DNA from: Paulownia fortunei | Taxonomy: Eukaryota > Streptophyta > Magnoliopsida > Lamiales > Paulowniaceae | Direction of reading: 5' to 3' | Assembly: GCA_019321725.1 (NCBI GenBank) | Contig: CM033106.1 | Coordinates: 31,422,118 to 31,486,117, forward strand | Length of the DNA: 64,000 nucleotides | Shown here: positions 25,417 to 43,478 of the stretch, piece after piece | Layout: each line of letters opens with the position of its first letter | Position numbering within the stretch: position 1 is the first letter of the stretch | Position numbers and translations under genes: made by a program | Notes under the pieces: model-generated | What the model was told of the DNA's origin: nothing | The model's input: the letters and a program-made list of their open reading frames with translations, nothing else | Database searches by the model: none

Positions 25417-28400
25417 ATGTTGGCCTGTTGGAGGGCCCTGCCCGTTTTTTCAAATGGTAATAGTAATTTCAGACGTGGTTTTTGTTCCAGAGCAGAGGAT
25501 CAAACAGTGTCTCTTAATGAACGGCAGAACAAGAAGAAAGTTGTTATTGTGGGTTCGGGCTGGGCCGGACTTGGTGCCGCTCACCACCTTTGCAAACAGG
25601 TATTCTTAAATTTTTTCTGTGTGGGATGGAATATGATCTGTTTTCTGTATTAATGGGGGTTTTAAAAGTTGATGTTGTGCCCTGTCTGATGTGAATATTG
25701 TTATGGAGTTTGGTTTCAGGGGTTTGATGTTACGGTTCTTGAAGGTGGTTATGAACTTGGCCCAAAAACTAAGTCTCTTAGTCCTGATGATGCCGGTATT
25801 CGTGGTAATTAGTCATGATTTTGAGTTTTAGTTTCTCTTGATTTTACAAGGGTTTATAAGATTATACTATGTTGTTGCTGTGGTTCCGATTATTGTATTT
25901 GTTTTGGTCAAGAAATAGTGACCATTAGCAACAAAAGAATGTGCAGTAGGACTGTACTTCTTACACTGTGTTTCAATAAAAATTTGGTCTGCTAACTATG
26001 TTGTGCACTTCATCATGGCTTTAGGTTTCTGGTATCCCTACCGAAATATATTTAACTTGGTTGATGAGCTTGGTGTTAAACCCTTTACAAGTTGGACAAA
26101 ATCTGCACAATATTCAGAAGAGGGTCTGGAGGTAAGCTAGACTGATATGCTTCAGTCTTTCCAAATCCAAACACATCATGGAATGCGGATAGGGTTTTAG
26201 TCATGATTTCCAGAATTTCTTTCTGCCGCTTCATTTTCTCTGTTGCTTTCAGGAATTTGATACAGCTAAAGCCTAAAAGGTTCTAAGTGTTTAAAGAATT
26301 ATGATTTCCATATGGGCTTGTTTTTTCAGGTTGAGTATCCAATATTCCAAAACTCGCCACAACTGCCAACTCCATTTGGGACATTATTCAACACCCAGGC
26401 ACGTCTCTCATGGACTGTAGCTTATTTAAGACTAAGCTGCAAGTTTTTGATAAACCTAATTAAATTACCTCACCATCATAGTTTGTTCGACTACCCTTCA
26501 TTGATCGGTTGACATCACTTCCTCTGATGGCTGCAGGTATGCTCATCCATAGTCTTGTCTGAATTCCTAAAAGATACTTGATGTTAATGAGATACAATAA
26601 CTTATCAATCCTTCAGCCTTTAACTACTTCTGTTTGCAGTGATTGATTTTGATAATACTGACACTGCATGGAGAAAATATGATCCAAGTAAGAAAAGTTC
26701 TACATTATCGTGAACTTTCTGCACATATTGTATATACGCCAAATGGATAAATTTGGGTAATTTGTTCAAGTGCTTGAAATGTTTAGTCACTGCAAGGGAG
26801 ATGTTGAAACAATTTGGATGCTCAGAGAGGCTCTATCGGGACGTTTTTGATCCATTGATTCAAGTGGGATTGTTTGCTCCAGCAGAGCAGTGTAGTGCTG
26901 CTGCAACTCTAGGGATGCTATATTATTTCGTTCTAGCAAACCAGGTGTGGTTAATTGAGGGTTTTCTGGACTTAAGTGTTTCTGCTAGCAAATATGTGAT
27001 TAATTATGCTAGCAATGGCAAAGATGTGCATGTAGTTGGGTGGTCCATACCATACTATAATATTTAAAACACTTAAATCGCCTTATGAAGCCCCTGTGAA
27101 TAACACATAGGGATACCACTTAATAGCAGAGAATTAGGTTCCGGCTGCAGCAATGTGGAAGAAGTGTGCCTTGTAGGTCATCACCTACTAGCCAGGATAC
27201 TTATGTTTTCATTTTTCAGAAGCCTATTGGTGATAAGCATGAGGCCTTGGCCTTAGGGAATAGGAGTTTAGTGATGCTTATGTGCTTTTATTTAATTATA
27301 AAGGGAAAAGTAGACTAGGAGTTCGGAAAAATCCTCTTCTAATTGTTCTCTCAAAGCAGTTCAAGATATATTGTAAACAGATAGGTCAGCAGGAACTAGG
27401 TTCCTCCTTTTCAGTTCGATGTTACTCATTTATTTTATGCATATGAATCCATTGATTACACATTTCGTGGATTGTTACAGAAACATTTCGATTTGGTATG
27501 GTGTCGTGGAACTGTTAGAGAGAAATTTTTTCTGCCATGGATAGAATCCCTAAAAGCCCAAGGTTGCAGATTTCTGGAGGGTAGAAAAGTAACAGATATA
27601 GTGCTTAATGAGGAAAGCATTTCTGAAGTTATATGTGAGAAAGAGAGTTTTAAGGCGGATGCCTTGATATTGGCTGTTGGAATCTCCACCCTGCAGGAAA
27701 TTATCCAGAGCAGGTATATTCTCTAGGACTTTCATATCATGATACTAAGTTCTTCTACCCCTCCTAGAGGGATGTTATTTACCATTACCAGAAAGAAAGT
27801 TTAGGACTTTGATTGTACTTTTGTCATATTTTATCCTTTAGTTGTAACTGGCAGTTATGTTTTTTAGTGCAGCATTATGTGCCAGAGAAGAATTTCTGAA
27901 AATTATGAAACTGAACAGCACAGACTTGCTTACTGTTAAGCTTTGGCTTGATAGGAAGGTATGTCATATTAATTATTTTTCAACTTTCAACAAGCATTGT
28001 GGAACTTTGTTCATTTCTGCTCTTCGTCCAGTAGATGTAGCTTATCCATATTAGAAACTTGTTCTGACTCTAAAAATTTCTTTGAGCATAAGATGATCTC
28101 TTGAAATTTATCGTCTTTTGTACATGAACTCAAACATGGGGTGTCTTCTTTTAGTAACTTTATTTTTTAAATGTTACCAACGGACAGGTTAACATTCCTT
28201 ATGCAAGCAACGTCTCCTCTGGATTCGACAATGCTTGTGCTTGGACCTTTTTTGACTTGAACACGATATATGATGAGCACAAAGACAGTACATCAACAAT
28301 CGTCCAAGCTGATTTAGTAAGAATAACATCTTCCTTATTTTTCCCCCTTTTATCTTGCATTTAGTAATTGACTTCTTCTATGTCTTTAGTAAAAGATTGA

Positions 28401-29110
28401 CTGGAGTTCAGTGTCTCATAGCTCTAACATCAATGGTTTGATAATTAAGCGCAGTGTCATGCCAATGACTTGTTGCCTCTGAAGGATGAGAAAATTGTCG
28501 AAAAAGTGATGTCTTGGCTTTCAAGATGTATCAAGGACTTTGAAAATGCAACTGTGGTTGATAAAGAAATCGGAAGATTTCCAAAATTCCACACACATTT
28601 TTTTCCAGGTAAACTTTCAGCTGCTAATAAGCTTCCGCAAATTCCCTTTTATGGTTCATTTGGGCCATGAATCTTGACTCTCTCAAAGTTTCTTTATTCA
28701 ACCACTCTGTATTTTTTGCTTTTAACAAATCTACTCATATTCATTCATTCAAGGGTCGTATAAGTATATGATGCGAGGATCTACATCTTTTCCTAATTTG
28801 TACATGGCTGGAGATTGGATAGTAAACCGTCACGGTTCGTGGTCACAGGTAAAGGGTCTTATACTATTTTCATGAGAATGATCAGTTTCTGCAAGTGAAT
28901 GCTTTTTATACTCATTTGCAACAGGAGAAATCTTATGTCAGTGGACTTGAGGCTGCCAATAGAGTTGTGGACTATCTAGAGGAAGGAACTTTTGCTAGAA
29001 TAGTACCTGTTCAGGAAGACGAACCACACATTCAATCACTGAGGAACTTGAATAGAAACCTCTATGACATAAGAGCACAGCTTCCATGGTCCAACTATTT
29101 TCTGCAGTAA
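25417..29110 (+). CDS. FAD-dependent amine-oxidase-fold oxidoreductase, carotenoid-desaturase-like
   Basis: A 530-residue protein from 13 exons: 25417-25599, 25720-25804, 26025-26131, 26330-26398, 26482-26536, 26640-26687, 26787-26944, 27481-27713, 27868-27958, 28188-28316, 28455-28608, 28754-28848 and 28925-29110. All joins keep frame. Residues 42-58 hold the dinucleotide-binding VVIVGSGWAGLGAAHHL (GxGxxG at 46-51), with an acidic residue ending the second strand in VTVLEGG. The C-terminal FAD-binding part reads LYMAGDWIVNRHGSWSQEKS then SGLEAANRVVDYLEEG. The layout resembles zeta-carotene/phytoene desaturases, but the substrate is unknown. A short N-terminal extension with Arg and Ser may be an organelle-targeting peptide. 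Intron 4 (26399-26481) begins with GC, not GT. The ATG at 25417 is the first in frame with the Rossmann motif. Confidence 0.9.
26399..26481 (+). other. GC-AG intron in the desaturase-like gene
   Basis: The exon ends ACACCCAG and the intron starts GCACGT; it ends ATCATAG before TTTGTTCG. Removing exactly this 83-base stretch joins LFNTQ to FVRLPFID in frame, as the conserved protein requires. No GT donor nearby gives that join. Confidence 0.75.
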
Positions 29111-30540
29111 TCCCATCTTTCTTTTTCCATTTTGGTATTCGGGTTGAAGCCCGCTCGCGAGCTTTAATCCCTCTGGGACTGTCTTTGTGATTTGGGATCC
29201 TCAGTTTTGACGCATGTACTGATTTGACAAACATTTCCTTTGATGAATATGTGAAATTTTATTTCCCCCACCCCATATAGAAAAAAAAAAAAGAAAAAAA
29301 AAAAAGAAGAAGAGCAGCTCCGGAGTTGCTGAGAAAGTTATTCGAATTCTGTGGTCTCAAAAGTAAATTTGAAAAGTTATGGGCCTAAGCTATTTTTTGG
29401 ACGTATTCTCCAATTCAGTGGACTCTTTATAGTTCCGTTTAGAAGAAATGCTCGTCCTTGTCCTCTTCCTATCAACTCCCAAAATTATTGACTTAATTTG
29501 ATTTGTAACGAAAATTTAGATATATAATTTTTTTAAAATAAATATCTTTATCGTAAAATGATTAGAGTCAGTTGAAAAAAAAAATATTTTAAGAAAAATA
29601 AGATAATAAACCCCTTCCCGAAAAAGAATATGCGATGTGGCTGTCCTGTCAAACAGGGGTCCCACCCAGCAAAGCAAATGATACGTGTCCCACTTCTCCG
29701 ACATTATTTAATATGGACCAATACACCCCTTAATGCTCAACACATTTTCTTTGCCAATTCTACAACGCCGATCATCACCCGATTGTACTCTCACCAGTAA
29801 AAAGCTCAAACGATTTTTTTTTTTTTTCTTTTTTCTTTTATTTTTTTAAAAATTAAATACTATACAAGGTTAGTTTTGACCATAATTGATTTCAAGAATA
29901 GTTAATTTTTGGTTTAAAATGTTTTATGAAATTGCAGTTAGCCAAAATCTACCAATTCACACCAATGAAGCATGGTCAAACTTCAATAATTAAGTCTCTA
30001 ACATTCGGCAGTTATTTTTTTTAATCAAGTATTATTAAACTGTGGGTTAATTTTTGTTTCCTGTGTGCGTGCTTGAGCAAAGCTATTAGTTATATTTGAT
30101 ACACTGACATATTAAATAAATCATTTTTGATTGTCCATCTAAAAAAAAAATATTGTTCAAAGACTTTGCAAATATGGATAAATATATCTCAACAATTTAA
30201 AAGTTAATATTAATAATTTATGGGCTCATGAGATAATAAAATGAGATCATAATTTATTTTATCATATCATTATTTATATCTTTAACGATTCACAATATTA
30301 ATATTTATCAATAAATTTAAAATAAATAATTTACATTAAATATATTAACAATTTATGGTAGTGGAAGCCAACTTCTAGACCAAACGCATCTTAAATTATG
30401 CTGTAACTATAGCATACTCAATTTAAATTTTACTTTTAACTGTACATAAAAAAAGTCATCACATCATGACTAGATTAAAAAAACATACAAATCATTGTTT
30501 ATATGCAAAAACACAATAATATAATTATTTTATCTCAACC
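29111..30540. other. Intergenic region before the V-ATPase B gene
   Basis: It contains the 3' UTR of the desaturase-like gene, an A-rich run (about 29280-29311), an ACGTGTC motif at 29683-29689, poly-T near 29815-29850 and AT-rich DNA. A CT-rich leader of the next gene begins at about 30590. No coding region is supported. Confidence 0.6.
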
Positions 30541-30648
30541 ATCAGATCTCAGTTTCGTTTTTGTTCTGTCCATCCATCTCATCTCTTTCTCCAACTGCCC
30601 TCTCTCTCCCTCTCTCGCTCTCTCGGATTGGAAAAACCAGAAAAAAAG

Positions 30649-31652
30649 GTATGTGACTTCCAGATCCAATTCCAGAACATTTTCAATAATTTAGACTTGT
30701 TTGATTTTAATTTTTGGCTCAACATTTTTTTTTATATATGCGTATAACATCTGCTTGAATTTACTCCCGTTTAGGCTATTCATTTGCTAGCCGTTGGACT
30801 AATTGATGGAGTTGAATGAAATATTGATTGACCTTTTTGTCACAGTTGCCGTATATAGTGTGATTGTTTTGGGGTCCAGCTAGCGGTGTTGTTTAGGCGA
30901 AAAATTGTGAATGAAATATATATTGTATTACTTTCCGCAATCGCCTCTCTATTTGCTACTGAATTGATTCATTTTCTTTCTGGTAATCCAATCTGAAAGC
31001 TCGAATGCTTAATAGTTAGTGGCTGATGTCAGTTTCGATTAAGTTAGTTGCACAAGCATGGAGATACCATGCTGAGTTACGGGAAAATGTTGTCGCTGGA
31101 GCCTCTAGTTGAACACCTTCCTGCAAAGATATTTCCGATTCTAGGTCTTGTTGACTGAACAAAAAAGGTTTGATCCAACACTTTGGGGACAGACTCTTGG
31201 TGTTTTTTTTTTTTTTAATAAATAAAAAAAGTAACTCTCGTTATCAAATGACTGAACAGTGGGAGCAATTTACTAGTCAGCGAACATATGAAGTGGACTT
31301 CAGTTTGGAAGATCCTCTTCTTCTCAACTGGGTGGCATTGACCCAGAAGTATAGTAAGAAAGAATTGAATCACTAGCGGCTCTTCTGCAGTTCATACTTG
31401 GCAAAGATAACATATGTAATGTCTCTCCTTATATTTGTGAGAGGTGACTTTGAGATATGAGGAAGCTGGTTGAAGTGCGTAATAGGAATTGTAGTTTAGT
31501 ATCTAAAACTTACTGCAACTGAATTTGGTGCATAATAGGAATTGTAGTTTAGTATCTAAAACTTACTGCAACTGAATTTGGTTGCTTCAAGTAGCATTTG
31601 GTTGACTCTTTTTCAATTCCCTGTTTGGTCTGGAATATTGTGGTTTTTGTAG
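30649..31652 (+). other. Probable 5' UTR intron of VHA-B with a 53-bp tandem duplication
   Basis: The donor AAAAAAAG|GTATGTGA follows a CT-rich leader, and the acceptor TTTTTGTAG|GTTAAAT lies 8 bases before the start codon. Long 5' UTR introns are common in constitutively expressed plant genes. Within it, 31481-31586 consists of two nearly identical 53-base units. Confidence 0.55.
31481..31586. repeat. Tandem duplication, two 53-bp units
   Basis: AATAGGAATTGTAGTTTAGT and its continuation repeat at 31481 and 31534 with near-perfect identity over 53 bases. The lack of divergence suggests a recent duplication. Confidence 0.95.
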
Positions 31653-31659
31653 GTTAAAT

Positions 31660-36809
<5,150 letters not shown>

Positions 36810-37426
36810 TGAGCAGAGGCAAGCCCTTGCATTGGAATCTTTGTTTTGGCATGTGCTTTGTGATATATTGTTTGATGTGCATTTCATTGGGTGGTTTATC
36901 TCCCCTATCTGGTTTAAAATAAGTGTTGAGATCTTTGACGAGCCCACGGAAGCCAAGGCTCTCCGGCAGTGAAAGACATTGATATTCTTTCGAAAGAGGA
37001 CCAGTTAGATCCTGTAATTCATTTATGTTATTGCGTCACTCTAGAGAAGTTGAGCATTTGGCTTCTTAAATTAAAAGTCTAGAAACATTTTGTGGCTTAG
37101 ACGACCTATACAGTCACCGTTATAAATTTGCATTATTTTCTCAAGTTAAGAGGTTGTGGCATGTTTTCTTTGGAATTGTATGTTGCTGGACAATTTTGTG
37201 TTCTGTATCATTATTTATTTAATAAATAAATAAATAAGAGTTGTTTCTGGCTTGTTTTGGAATGATTTCTGAGTACGTGGAATTGACAATTTATGAGCTT
37301 TCTTGATACAATTGCAATCATTATGTTTCTGAATGTGTTACTGTCAATCAATTGCACTCAATATGCTTTTGAATGCACTAATGCCACGGGATTCGGAGAA
37401 GCCTTCTAAGCTCTGTTTCACGTCTT

Positions 37427-38033
37427 TCAATCCCTGAACTTCTTCCCCGCTTCTCTGGCGCGATGAAGGCCAGGACTGGAGTACCATGGAAAATAAACCT
37501 CAATATCTGGTTTTTTAAAAAAAGGTGGGCAATTTAACAGCTCGCGGATATCTTGCAATGTAAACGCATCTGAAAAAAAGGAAAAAACAGCACTTTACTT
37601 GACTCTAATCATCTGGATTCATATGCAAGCTTAATATTATATCACTATAGTGTTTATTATTACTCATTCTCATACAGTGCTGCCCAAGAGAAGTTGGTTC
37701 GGAGTATCATTAACCAGCATAGCCCCCAATAAATGCCGACGAACATTTTCCTTGAACTCATGAGCATTAAGATTAGGATTTATTACAGCAGAACATCCTC
37801 TTCCACTTATTTCTGGGAATTTCAAAGTCACTAAGTGGCCCATCCACACATCCATCCAAAAGCAAGTGTAATTCACCAGTTCCACCAAATGTTTCTCTCT
37901 TGTGTGAGTGAGCAGTTATGCTTTGGGGTCGAAATACATAATTCCAAATTGTAGCACTAATCCTACCATATATGGTTGCAGCCAGAGGATGGGCCGTGCT
38001 TTTACAAACCTGATGTCGGTAAATCCACTGAGT
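37427..38033 (-). other. Unidentified coding-like stretch, possible terminal exons of a broken gene
   Basis: I do not recognise this. On the minus strand, 37569-37427 follows a strong acceptor (TTTTTTCCTTTTTTCAG) and reads 46 residues to a stop, including FTLQDIRELLNCPPFF and EVYFPWYSSPGLHRAREAGK. Upstream, 38033-37787 is open for 82 codons (with ATIYGRISATIWNYVF and GGTGELHLLLDG) and ends at a possible donor, GCT|GTAATA, in the phase the last exon needs. There is no start codon or upstream exon. Two other frames over the same DNA are also open (minus, 37888-37670, 72 codons; plus, 37961-38116, 51 codons). Coding status is therefore uncertain, and it may be a gene fragment or chance. Confidence 0.2.
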
Positions 38034-38434
38034 CTAGAGTTATCACATTAGCTGGTTTGGGACGTGATGCTTCACATAAGCCAGTGTATGACTTATTAGC
38101 ATCAAATAATAGCTAAATGCGGCATGGGCTGCATAATGGCAACTTCACTCTTCTAAGTAGTCTTAAACTCACCATAGAAGCAAATGACTTTCATCTTATA
38201 TCCATGCGGCTGCTGAGACAACATGTCTTTTACCATATTAATTATTGAAGGATGCACGCTGGTAAGCAGCAGATAAACAGTATTTTTCAAATAAACCTCA
38301 GGACTTTCTCTGTGGTCATGTAAAATGATGCATGATCTCATAGATCCTTCATACGTAATCAAGAATGAGGTGAACTTGAGATTTAGTGGAACGAGTTGGG
38401 AAGTGTCAATACGTACATATGCTATTCTATTATA

Positions 38435-41400
38435 TCAGCCCGCTTTTGAAGTTCTGGCTACCGGTGGTAATACAACCAAATCAAGGTTCCCAGGATAAGG
38501 AAACCACAACCCTAATCCTCCCCTACTCTCTATCAACTCAGGGTGTTTCTTTAACTCATCCATTGTTTTTGCCCATTCTACTTTAGATGAATGTTCACGA
38601 TTGTGCGGGTGCAGTATAAAGATTGAGTTGTATTCACAATTAGGAAACATGAAAAATTTGAACAGACCTCCTAACCTATAAACTACATATCCGAAGCTTA
38701 GCTGATCTCTTGGGGAAAAGAGGTTAACCTCATTGAACCACATGCAACTAAACAGATTATTCAGTGCAGTATGTTCACGTATGATGATGGCTCCTTCAGG
38801 CACATCTGCATTTGAAGAAAAAAAAATGTTATCACTGGACAAAAGAAATTACTAGAATCATGCATTACGTTATATCTTCTAGTTCCATCAGTAGGAAAGG
38901 ATATGTCCTTCATCTGTCTCATCAAGAGACGAACAAAAAAGATAGTTATGTTGTCTTACCACTTAAGGTGCTTTTGTGCTGACTCCAAGGCTCCATTCCC
39001 TCATAATGATATATTTTCATGTGCAGATCAATTAGAGGACGAGCATATCGCTTCCTCCTTTTGTTTGCATCAGCCTCTTCATATATACTTCGATGATGTT
39101 TATGCTGAGCAATAGCAAAGGTGTGCTTCCCACGCCATAAATATCTGCAAGTTAAGCAGCAAATCATTTGACTGAGTTCCCTTGTAAATGCTGAATGAAC
39201 AAACAGTTAGCTCATTCTCACAAGATCTTCTGCACACATACTCCACATAGAAGATACAAGAAATGACTTCATGAAATTCTATTTTGTTGAGGTATCATGA
39301 AGAGGACTCCACTAACCAGATAATCATGCAAAATTGTTGCTTCCAATAGAAATAAAAAGTACGTATTAAATAGATGTCCAAGAATTTAACATGCTTCATC
39401 ACTAATCTTCCTACTCAGAAATTAATGAATAAAGTATACAACTAACCCAATAACTGACAATCTCTGCAGCAGTTTCAAATCAACTTCAATATTTACCACG
39501 GACACTCTAAGTATAAGAATTTACACAATCCCACAAATAAAATAAATGTTTGGCTCCAATTTTTGTGATAGAGCACTATCATACCTCTCCAGTAGAAGTA
39601 ACGGGTCAACTATAAGCTCCATTTTGCCATCAATCCAGATGCTGTACTGGGTTTGAGGAAATAACCTATGGGTCAATATTTTTGGAACCTTCCCATTTCT
39701 TCTAGGTTCATCATATGGCTGATGCTTAAGCAGAATCAGACGCCAGATACCCACCCATTGCCCTCCATCATTATCCTCTCTGACTGTAACATTATTTTTG
39801 ATGAAGAGAAGAGACACTTCATCAACCACCATTAGAAAACAAAATAGACTCTCTGAACGCTTACTAATATTGGATGGCTGGTGAGGTGAATCATAAGCAT
39901 CAAAGATGCCAGTTGCAACAACAAATCTACATTTTTTCACATATTCGATGTCTTTTGGGGCCATTTCTTCACCACCACCTTGCATAAAACCACAATGCAC
40001 CTGAAGGTATGATACATCTCTAGGAGTTAATATCAGATATATGCGAAGGGCACAGTTAGGGATTGATTCATCAATCTATAATTGGTGCCCATGATAGAAG
40101 GCTATCAGTGAAATCAATAAATCCTATTAAATACTGTTTGCTGCTTCATTCGATTAACTTTCAACTCTTTTAATCAAGCATCATTAGCACTAAAACTAAA
40201 AGAAGAAAGAAAAAAAAAGGGAAAAAAAATGGTATAGGTCTTTCGTAATTCATCAGCCTAGGGAGAAAAAATATTTCATAATACCAAGAAAAGGGGATAA
40301 GGACTTCAATTTATTTAAAAGAATCAGTTAGTAATTACTCATTCTAAAATCTCAAATTAATTCGTTCAGCAATTATTACCTTTTCTGGAAAAAGCAATTG
40401 CCATGTCATTGAATTCAGTTTTTTCTGGACAAACTAATGCTAAAAACCAGTTAACAAGACTATGGCGAAGTCTTGAAATTCCAGTTATGTTTATGTCGAA
40501 ATCTCCATAAAATGATGCTTTATAACATAAATTTATCCAGCTCTTTAAAAGCTTCAGTAACAGCTATACCAAAGGCATAGTGCAGAAATTGGTCCTGAAA
40601 CTATTGTAGTGGGGTAACGACCTAGACAGACCCATAGACTACATGCACAAAAAAGATCCTGAAACTAATGTTGTAGGCTAACAACCTAGACAGACCCATA
40701 GACTACATCCACAAAAAAGTTCTCTCAGCACCTTCATGGTTGGTTTGATTTTGAAACTTTCCTCTCTTTGCTGCCAGTTCTGATGCCCACCAAAGAGAGG
40801 ATAAGACTGAGATCCATTGGTTGCGATATTGTCTTCCATGATGTAGAAGAGTCTTTTGACTACTTTTTCAGGTGTTCTTTTCTTCGGAATAGCTACTTTA
40901 TTAGGATCATTGGCAACAGGGATAGGACAACCTAATAGTGAATGAGAAGAAGCAGTTTCAACACATCGCTCCATAGAAAATAAAAGAAAGCAATAAGAAG
41001 AAAAAAATTGTCTTACGATGTGGTGGTGTCACAAGTCCTATATTGTTTAACACGGCAAATACCTTGCTATCTTTGTTACAAAGTGCTGCAAATCAATTGA
41101 TTCAAAAAAAAAGAGTAAATAATCATTGGTCTTTATAGAGAAGTAGAAATAGCTGGATTACTGGAGCAAATGACAGTTTTCATTTCAAAGCTAGCAAACC
41201 ATTGGAACCACATACCAGTTTAACCTCATTAAAATTCCATTACCCAAGATATAAAGCAGCCGCATATTTCTTATTGAACACATGCAGAACCTCAACCTTG
41301 CAGCATATCTTAACTCCATCCTCTTTAAAGTTTCAAAACAAGTTCCTCAATTTATTGCAACAGTTTTTCTGTTAATAGTTTCCCCAAAAAACTTACATCA

Positions 41401-42217
41401 TTTGAATTGTGACATTAGAACAACTATTGTAGGAGTATAACCACAGCAGTTTCATTCTATCTCGTCAAGTGACACTCGTTTTTTAAATGTAGATACTAGC
41501 TTCACCTTAAATCATTCTTCACTAGTTCATTCTTTTGAGTATTTCGCAATTAAACATATAAGTAAAAAATATGTGACAACTTATCAATCAGCAACAGAAT
41601 AATGATTCAAGACTACAATGAAAACACAATTTTTTTTAAACTTCTAGACGAATAAGATATTGAGATCCAAGTAAAACAGCTAATTAAACCTTCCTTGCCA
41701 CCCTTTTCTGAAGTAAATTCACAAAGAGAAATAAACGCAACTTACAAAAAAAGATAAACCTTCTACTATTTCATCAGCTCAGGACAAACAAAGAGTTCAA
41801 AAAATTCATTTCAGTCACAGGTATAGAAAACTCCTAGAACAAGATGACCGATATTTTCTTCGAAACTGATCAATGCATTAAAATTTCATCAGAAAATGGT
41901 AAAGAAGAATGCATCACCTGCAAAAAACGCAATAGAAGATTGGCAAGACCAAATATGAAACAACAAAAAAGTGAGAATTAATAGCATCCAAATAACCCCC
42001 GCCGTAAGAATTAACCGAGTAAAACCCCTTTTCCAAATAATCTTCATTGTATACTCCTGCGATAAGTTCCCACCATATGAAATGCCTCCTCCAGTATCTG
42101 CATTCACAATTTCTTTTAACCCATTAAAACGTAAAACCCTCCACAATACAATATGAAATGGAAGGAAAGATATATACCTTTTGTATGTTGGTTGTGACTT
42201 CTCCGGGCAGCCCGCAT
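38435..42217 (-). CDS. MUCI70/TOD1-type DUF616 protein, putative Golgi glycosyltransferase
   Basis: A 486-residue protein from seven minus-strand exons: 42217-42178, 42097-41918, 41085-41017, 40931-40732, 40000-39585, 39144-38960 and 38805-38435 (frame closes). A short basic N-terminus is followed by a membrane segment at residues 42-63 (LILTAGVIWMLLILTFLLFH), giving type II topology. The DUF616 domain begins at CPIPVANDPNKVAIP. It includes GGHQNWQQREESFKIKPTMK, VHCGFMQGGGEEM, the DxD-like FDAYDSPHQPSNIS, YSIWIDGKMELIVDPLLLLE and RGKHTFAIAQHKHHRSIYEE. Arabidopsis MUCI70 is needed for mucilage rhamnogalacturonan/galactan; TOD1 was reported as an alkaline ceramidase. Activity here is inferred. 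The start at 42217 sits just after a possible leader-intron acceptor (TTTGCAG). The intron after exon 4 holds a tandem repeat next to its donor. Confidence 0.9.
40591..40718. repeat. Tandem duplication, two 64-bp units, beside a splice donor
   Basis: The units start at 40591 and 40655 and share GACCTAGACAGACCCATAGA and flanking text with few differences. The array ends 12-13 bases from the exon 4 donor (40731/40732, minus strand) of the MUCI70-like gene, so it lies inside that intron. Confidence 0.85.
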
Positions 42218-43478
42218 AGAAACGGACCGCTGCAAATCAATATCCAATGATTAACGACTCACAATAAATGGGTTGTGCTTATTTTTCATAGCAACAATGA
42301 AATATTAATGATTAAATGATTAAACAACGGTGAGTAATGAATGGAATAGCAAAGATCTAATCTTGGGCAAAGTTTTCAGTGTTTCTTGAAATCAAGAAAA
42401 GAACCAAATAAAAGTAGAACATCTAGATCTGTTAAAAATGTGAAGAAATTAGACGAATAAAAAGGACGAATCTTAGAGTTTATTTCAGAAAGTTTTACAG
42501 TTTGGAACAATGGATACTCTATGTATGCGAGAAGTAACTGTGTGTGTTGTTTGTGTGAACTCTGTTCAGGTGGGAAGAGAAAGATGAGTAGATGACATTT
42601 ATTATACTCCTTTTTTTTTTGCTAAAACTTTGTTTTTTCCTTGCTAAAGGAATACGTCGCCGTTCCATGGCCCATTACTTTGGTCCAAGTCAAGAGTCAA
42701 GACCCAATTGTTGGTTTATGAGGCTGGGTCGGGTCTATTACCCATACGCATTCTAACTGAGCCGTTAACAGTGGTCTCAGTTTAGCTCTTTAATGACACC
42801 CGCCAACGCTCTACTGTTGATCCACACGCGATCGCTGCCGCTGGCTGCGGCCTCCTCCGTCTCCTTCTGTTTTGTCTCTACGTCCAAGCATCTGTTTTTC
42901 CTTCCTTCCCCGCGGCTAGCTACCATCCATCAACATCCAGTGCGCGGCTATCCGTTCGCTACCGTCTCTGTCTCTCTCTCCATCCACGTAGAGTGTAGCT
43001 GGTAAACTGTTGTGTACTTAAGAATTTGTCTGCCGACTTAAATCTTTCGTTTTTCTAATTTGAAATAATTGAACATTGCATTCCAATATGGGTTCTGATT
43101 ACTTTGTATTTTAGTAATGAAAAAGGAATATTTTCATTTTGAGAAGTTTTTTGGTTGTGGAGTTTCGGGATAAATTAGCTTCAAGTGGGCAAAAGCTACA
43201 CGTTCCCTGTATTTTGTGTAATTTCTGACGTCTAGCAAGACATATAATTTCATGCTATTGTAAGAGCAACTACAAGTGTTTTAGGACTGTCGCTGTCTTA
43301 TTATGTTATTTTATGTATGCGTGGTGTTGATTTGTTGCATGTAGAAAGTTGTCTACTAGAACAATTTTTATTCCCATTCAGAGAAGCCTTTTCTTGTGAA
43401 TTTTATGCATTTTCTTTTCTCTTTCTTGTATATTCAATCACAATATTATGTTTTTGCATTTGAAAAATACTGGGTCAT

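Noticed and set aside
37961..38116. 51-codon + strand frame with PEDGPCFYKPDVGKS
   Set aside because: It overlaps the minus-strand coding-like stretch, lacks a start, and I know no matching family; kept only as a remark there.
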